Shown here piece by piece: positions 61,317-64,000 of a DNA stretch of 64,000 bases. Both the position numbers and the translations under genes were made by a program. Position 1 is the first letter of the stretch. Every line of letters begins with the position of its first letter. The notes under the pieces are model-generated. The model was not told the origin of the DNA. It made no database searches and was given only the letters and a program-made list of their open reading frames with translations. The stretch spans positions 275,741 to 339,740 of the forward strand of contig NZ_JACHBW010000007.1 in NCBI RefSeq assembly GCF_014200455.1, written 5' to 3'. This DNA is from Paraburkholderia bannensis. GTDB lineage: Bacteria > Pseudomonadota > Gammaproteobacteria > Burkholderiales > Burkholderiaceae.

Positions 61317-62056
61317 ATTCGCATCTGCCGATCGACAAGCTCGACGCCATCTGGGTGTATCTCGCTGCGTCGCCGTTGCTGGGCCTGACGCTTACGCTGG
61401 TCGCCTATCTGATCGCGCTGAACGTCTATGCGCGCGCGAAGCACAATCCGCTCGCGAATCCCGTGCTGATCGCCGTGGCGATCGTGGTGATTGCGCTCAA
61501 GCTCACCGTTACGCCGTATCGCGTCTACTTCGAGGGTGCGCAGTTCGTGCACTTCCTGCTTGGGCCCGCGACCGTGGCGCTAGCGTTGCCGCTTTATCGG
61601 CAATGGGACAAATTGCGACGTACCGCGCTGCCGTTGCTGGGTGGTCTGCTGGCCGGCTCGTTGACGGCAATCGTATCAGCGGTGGGGATTGCGAAATTGT
61701 TGGGCGCGACGCCGCAGACCTTGGCATCGCTTGCGCCGAAGTCGGTGACGACTCCGATCGCCATGGCCGTCGCCGAGAAGGTGGGCGGTATTCCCTCGCT
61801 CACGGCGGTGCTGGTGATCTCGACGGGCGTGTTCGGCGCGGTGACGGCGCGCTGGATTCTGAATGCCGTGGGCGTGCGCGAAACCGAGGTGCGAGGTTTC
61901 GCGATTGGCGTCGCGTCGCACGGTATCGGCACCGCGCGCGCGTTTCAGGTGAGCGAGGAAATGGGTGCGTTCGCGGGACTTGGTATGGGGCTGAACGGCG
62001 TGTTTACGGCGTTTGTCGTGCCGGTTCTGCTGCCGTTCCTACTGCGATGGCTCTAG
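61313..62056 (+). CDS. lrgB: LrgB-family membrane protein
   Basis: A 247-residue partner of LrgA with about seven membrane segments. LLGPATVALALPLY, SVTTPIAMAVAEKVGG and VASHGIGTARAFQ are conserved LrgB/CidB motifs. The GTG start overlaps the lrgA stop and lies after GAGG, so the pair is translationally coupled. No link to capsule synthesis is evident; it probably marks the edge of the polysaccharide region. Confidence 0.92.
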   Translation: MNSHLPIDKLDAIWVYLAASPLLGLTLTLVAYLIALNVYARAKHNPLANPVLIAVAIVVIALKLTVTPYRVYFEGAQFVHFLLGPATVALALPLYRQWDKLRRTALPLLGGLLAGSLTAIVSAVGIAKLLGATPQTLASLAPKSVTTPIAMAVAEKVGGIPSLTAVLVISTGVFGAVTARWILNAVGVRETEVRGFAIGVASHGIGTARAFQVSEEMGAFAGLGMGLNGVFTAFVVPVLLPFLLRWL

Positions 62057-62674
62057 CCGATTGACAATGAGCTGTCGATTCGGACTCGATATGTCGAAAA
62101 ATACTTTGCGAGGTGCAGTACGATTTGCTCGTACACCGTCGTGGCGATTTTGCCTGTAGGGTGAGGCGCATCCTCTCAAATTCGCCGAATGGAGATGCTT
62201 TCATCGTGACCCGGTCGATAAAAAAAGCCTACCTGCCGTAGGACGCGCGCGACTGTGCTGGGACATCTCGGTAACCCTCAAGCGCGCGTAACTTTCTTCC
62301 TCATCAAGCACCCGTTGCTTGCATTCGTGACGTGAAAGCTCAGTAGCGTCGCCCCGACTCGCAGAGGCAGCCGGATATCCGATTCGCGCTGGCACAGACT
62401 AGCGGCCACCGATCAATTCAGCTCAATGAGCCCGCGTGCGTCGTCCTCCCCATTGCAGCGTGCGTCCGAACAATTGCCTTCCAGCAAATATCACATTGGC
62501 GTTAGCCAAGTTCGCTATCCGCGTACCCATGTCCGTTGAAGTATCGAATTTTTTGCGCGCAATTCCTTAAGCGTCGACTTGACTTTGCAACAGGCATGCA
62601 ATCCTGAATTGTGCATCTGTGACGTCGCGATCGCGCTACGCGCCGGTGCATATACCTCAACAGGAGAAACAGAC
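62057..62674. other. Intergenic region after lrgB
   Basis: About 620 bases of lower GC content with no supported gene. A few short frames of 60-70 codons on the minus strand lack ribosome sites and family likeness. I see no hairpin with a T run after lrgB. Confidence 0.5.
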
Positions 62675-62833
62675 ATGGAATACAGACTTCTTTGCGCAAT
62701 TCTGCACGGTGACCGTCTGACTGAACCTCTCACGTGGCTCTATCTCACCGCGCTCGTCGCAGTGGCGATCGCCGGTTGGAAATTCGGTGATATCACGTAT
62801 GAATTTTCGCGGCGAGCGAAGGAGGAGCGATGA
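62675..62833 (+). CDS. Small single-pass membrane protein (52 aa)
   Basis: An ATG with AGGAG 8 bases upstream begins a 52-residue protein with one clear membrane helix (WLYLTALVAVAIAGW) and a basic, charged C-terminus (SRRAKEER). No known family recognised. Its end overlaps the next small gene (ATGA), so the two look translationally coupled, which supports both. Confidence 0.55.
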   Translation: MEYRLLCAILHGDRLTEPLTWLYLTALVAVAIAGWKFGDITYEFSRRAKEER

Positions 62834-63075
62834 ACCGTTTAGCGAAACTATGGCTTTTGTTCAGAGGCTGGCATCACTTCTTGCAGCGAGCCGTGATTGC
62901 CTTTGCCCTTTACCTGATGTGGCTCGCTTCAGCATGGATCTACAGCGAGGGGTTCCATGGTGCTGCTGAGTTATTGGGCACCGTCTCTAGCTTCGGCTGT
63001 TTCTTCGCAGTCGGAGGCTGGTACATCTTGCGGGGCGCATTTTTTATCTTGGTGTGTTGGTTGCGCGCTTCCTAG
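62830..63075 (+). CDS. Small membrane protein (81 aa)
   Basis: Starts within the stop of the preceding small gene. It has a basic amphipathic N-terminus (LAKLWLLFRGWHHFLQR) and two hydrophobic segments (AVIAFALYLMWLASAWIY and YILRGAFFILVCWL). Unknown function; no family recognised. Confidence 0.5.
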   Translation: MNRLAKLWLLFRGWHHFLQRAVIAFALYLMWLASAWIYSEGFHGAAELLGTVSSFGCFFAVGGWYILRGAFFILVCWLRAS

Positions 63076-63092
63076 GCGTCTACATGTAACAA

Positions 63093-63125
63093 CCGGAAAG
63101 CTAGACAAAACATGTAGCTTTCTGG
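63093..63125 (+). terminator. Hairpin after the small membrane genes
   Basis: CCGGAAAGCTA and TAGCTTTCTGG form an 11-bp stem (one G-T pair) around an 11-base loop, 18 bases after the preceding stop. There is no T run, so it may be a factor-dependent terminator or an mRNA end structure. Confidence 0.4.
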
Positions 63126-63222
63126 CCTAAGCAGTGCAGGCGCCTGTGACGCAGACGCAGCACCAGTGGCTTAGAAGATGGCGATTCGGATTCGATCGAT
63201 AACCTCGAAATAAGGAGTGGAT

Positions 63223-63285
63223 ATGTTTGGTCTGATCATACTTTTTGCACTCGGCTACCTTGGATACAGGCTCACTACCCGCTAG
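63223..63285 (+). CDS. Putative 20-residue membrane peptide
   Basis: ATG with AAGGAG 5-6 bases upstream encodes MFGLIILFALGYLGYRLTTR, a single hydrophobic helix with a basic end. The ideal ribosome site and the membrane-peptide composition argue that it is translated. Its size prevents family assignment. Confidence 0.4.
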   Translation: MFGLIILFALGYLGYRLTTR

Positions 63286-63426
63286 GAAGTGTTAAGCGAC
63301 TCGCCGGCTGACGAGTGCAATTTGGTGAGCCGCACCATGACATCACGGGCGGCAATTCCGGCGGCGAAGCACCGCAGGCCTCAGTGATACTCTTTGCCTA
63401 CTAACGTCGGCAGACGGAGGAATATG

Positions 63427-63555
63427 ATGGGATTGGGATTTTTTATATTAGGAATTACTTTCCTGCTTTGCGTATTCGCGTACTTTATGAATCGGAACGG
63501 CCGCAAGGCTGATCGCGAACGTGAAGGAAGAAGATGCTCTTGCGACCGAGAATGA
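63427..63555 (+). CDS. Putative 42-residue single-pass membrane protein
   Basis: GGAGG stands 6 bases before ATG 63427 (an in-frame ATG is one codon earlier). The peptide has a hydrophobic helix (LGFFILGITFLLCVFAYFM) and a highly charged tail (RNGRKADREREGRR) with two Cys. No family recognised. It has the same architecture as the other small ORFs just upstream. Confidence 0.42.
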   Translation: MGLGFFILGITFLLCVFAYFMNRNGRKADREREGRRCSCDRE

Positions 63556-63710
63556 ATATAGGGGTGACCGATTTAGCGTGACAGCCACGTAGATCGTCGA
63601 CTCTACGATAGTCGCTGGAGGAGCAACATTTAGGTAAGCGAATCCTAAGCGCCGCTCCGCTTGCTTCTAGAGGACGAGCACCGCGACAGCGTCGACATGC
63701 CTTTTCAATC

Positions 63711-63746
63711 AAGGCCGCACCTTTCGGTGCGGCCTTCTGCATTTTT
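63711..63746 (+). terminator. Strong rho-independent terminator
   Basis: AAGGCCGCACC and GGTGCGGCCTT pair perfectly over 11 bases around a TTTC loop, followed by CTGCATTTTT. It closes the run of small membrane ORFs and may work in both directions. Confidence 0.8.
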
Positions 63747-63904
63747 GGCCTGCAGCATGCCTTTCTCTTCGAACTATCTGAGGTTTGGACCGTACAAAAC
63801 GCGACCGATCGCACCGATGGAGGATGGTCGAATACTCAGCTTGTTCTGGATTAGAGGTGGAAATTCGCTGGGTGGGCGCCGCGCAAAGATCGTGCTGAGA
63901 TGGT

Positions 63905-64000
63905 TTGAACCGCCCCGGGTTTTGTGGAGGCTCCAACTCTTGAGAGAATGGAGCCATGAACAAGAAGGTAACCAAGTTTTCCCCGGAAGTCCGAGAGCGC
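63905..64000 (+). mobile_element. Left end of an IS3-family insertion sequence (partial)
   Basis: The sequence TGAACCGCCCCGGGTTTTGT beginning at about 63906 looks like the terminal inverted repeat of IS3-family elements common in Burkholderiaceae. The OrfA start lies 50 bases inside. The element runs off the window, so its right end and target duplication cannot be checked. Confidence 0.7.
63956..64000 (+). CDS. IS3-family transposase OrfA, N-terminal fragment
   Basis: ATG preceded by a GGAG-type site begins MNKKVTKFSPEVRER, which matches the opening of the helix-turn-helix OrfA of IS3-family elements (SPEVRERAV type). Fifteen codons are present; the gene is cut by the window edge. OrfB and the programmed frameshift would lie beyond. 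Confidence 0.7.
   Translation, partial: MNKKVTKFSPEVRER

Noticed and set aside
1..64000. CRISPR arrays, tRNA or rRNA genes
   Set aside because: No regularly spaced repeats, cloverleaf-like segments with CCA ends or rRNA-like stretches were noticed on reading both strands; a tRNAscan or CRISPR finder run would settle it.

Overview
The window is GC-rich chromosomal DNA of a beta-proteobacterium, most probably Burkholderiaceae (Paraburkholderia, Caballeronia or Burkholderia). The reasons are a monofunctional heptose kinase (HldA) beside HldD, a wbpV/L/M-type O-antigen block, and a capsule export and lipid block with the gene content of the Burkholderia pseudomallei wcb (capsule I) cluster. Almost the whole window makes, decorates or exports surface polysaccharide. 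Assignments rest on motifs and gene order read by eye; no database search was run.

Left part (1-18.3 kb, mostly plus strand): LPS core heptose genes hldA and hldD, a rhamnosyltransferase-like GT2, an O-antigen-type ABC exporter (wzm, wzt without a carbohydrate-binding domain), three large glycosyltransferases (one fused to a methyltransferase), and a GT9-like protein. An opposing acyltransferase-3 gene follows, then a GT2 gene and the set C4-reductase/epimerase (WbpV type), GT4 initiator (WbpL type) and 4,6-dehydratase (WbpM type). That set should start the glycan on undecaprenyl phosphate with a QuiNAc/FucNAc-type sugar.

Middle part (18.4-29.5 kb, minus strand): a GT9-like protein with an ERD-repeat coiled coil, a polysaccharide pyruvyltransferase, galE, a GT4 gene, cysC (APS kinase), manC, kpsC and a second GT4 gene. 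Then comes the capsule core (29.8-46.4 kb). The Wza lipoprotein and an AT-rich sulfotransferase-like gene lie on the plus strand. They converge on a long minus-strand operon: kpsE, kpsM, kpsT, a methyltransferase with coiled coil, a 1,491-residue four-domain glycosyltransferase, an epimerase, a double GT2 and a GT4. A nested palindrome of about 110 bp sits at the convergence point.

Right part (46.7-60.9 kb, plus strand): kpsS, then a tightly packed lipid cassette: short-chain reductase (WcbP), LtaS/OpgB-like phosphotransferase (WcbQ), a reducing FAS-like type I polyketide synthase without thioesterase (WcbR), an LpxC-like deacetylase with its key residues intact (WcbS), a PLP alpha-oxoamine synthase (WcbT) and a GNAT acyltransferase. 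This combination resembles the fumonisin/sphingoid-base assembly logic and may make a dedicated capsule lipid anchor; that is the most interesting system here. lrgA and lrgB follow, then a run of very small membrane-protein ORFs, a strong terminator, and the left end of an IS3-family element cut by the window edge.
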